Shown: positions 24,826 through 24,853 of the stretch, piece after piece
How positions within the stretch are numbered: position 1 is the first letter of the stretch
Layout of the letters: every line of letters begins with the position of its first letter
From: DATEPR01 sp036503065
GTDB taxonomy: Bacteria; Actinomycetota; Actinomycetes; Mycobacteriales; Pseudonocardiaceae
Direction of reading: 5' to 3'
Length of the DNA: 24,853 bases
Assembly (NCBI GenBank): GCA_036503065.1
Contig: DASXXM010000124.1
Span: forward strand, 1-24,853
Program-made: the position numbers and the translations under genes
The notes under the pieces: model-generated
What the model saw: only the letters and a program-made list of their open reading frames with translations
Told to the model about the DNA's origin: nothing
Database searches by the model: none

Positions 24826-24853
24826 ATGACAACCTTCGCTATCGGTGGCGACA
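24826..24853 (+). CDS. Probable aldo/keto reductase, first codons only (3' end outside the window)
   Basis: Nine codons, MTTFAIGGD, follow a good ribosome site GGAAAGG (24811-24817, 8 bases upstream). Actinomycete aldo/keto reductases often begin with an F-x-IGGD segment just before the LGxGxM motif, so this is the likely identity. The evidence is only nine residues long and needs the adjoining sequence. Confidence 0.45.

Overview
The window looks like part of the chromosome of a filamentous, high-GC actinomycete. The evidence is strong G/C at third codon positions, GTG starts, many secreted proteins with Tat/Sec-like leaders, RHS and XRE-NB-ARC-TPR proteins, an LmbU-family regulator and rare TTA (bldA-type) codons. 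I cannot fix the genus; a Pseudonocardiales- or Streptomyces-like relative is an inference. I saw no rRNA, tRNA, insertion sequence or CRISPR array.

Left part (1-4010): the 3' end of a secreted S53 (sedolisin/kumamolisin-like) protease ends at a strong hairpin terminator. A convergent gene encodes a small six-cysteine secreted protein. Then comes a NarL/LuxR-type two-component pair, a membrane histidine kinase and its response regulator. The pair ends at a 16-bp hairpin that contains the regulator's own stop codon and is probably shared with the operon converging from the right.

Cysteine-hydrolase operon (4020-7431, minus strand): four closely packed genes all encode exported proteins. The first looks like a circularly permuted papain-fold protein (His before Cys). 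It overlaps by GTGA a CHAP protein with a C-terminal golvesin-like domain. Two more CHAP proteins follow, sharing an almost identical leader plus SH3b-like N-terminal half and carrying very different catalytic halves. This set of exported papain-fold enzymes is the most coherent candidate for an undescribed system here, presumably acting on cell wall or peptide bonds.

Middle (7732-16915, minus strand): a large STAND regulator with two N-terminal XRE-like HTH domains, NB-ARC and TPRs lies downstream of a 2052-residue secreted RHS/YD-repeat protein. The RHS C-terminal cassette has three CWGPGGNWIC repeats, a Gly/Cys-rich domain and two TTA codons. There is no room for an immunity gene before its terminator.

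Right-centre (17217-22193, plus strand): divergent from the RHS gene is a 1658-residue secreted multidomain protein. It has a DNRLRE-like region, FN3-like domains, an F5/8-type-C carbohydrate-binding domain and a C-terminal SGNH-hydrolase-like domain whose nucleophile motif reads GDQ instead of GDS.

Right end (22353-24853): an LmbU-family regulator with a TTA codon abuts a truncated, frameshifted CocE/NonD hydrolase remnant, with a CGNR zinc-finger regulator upstream of that remnant. A TetR regulator follows, with a good promoter and a leaderless start. Then come a relic of an aldehyde dehydrogenase C-terminus and the first codons of a probable aldo/keto reductase. This end looks like a recombination-prone region with decayed metabolic genes.
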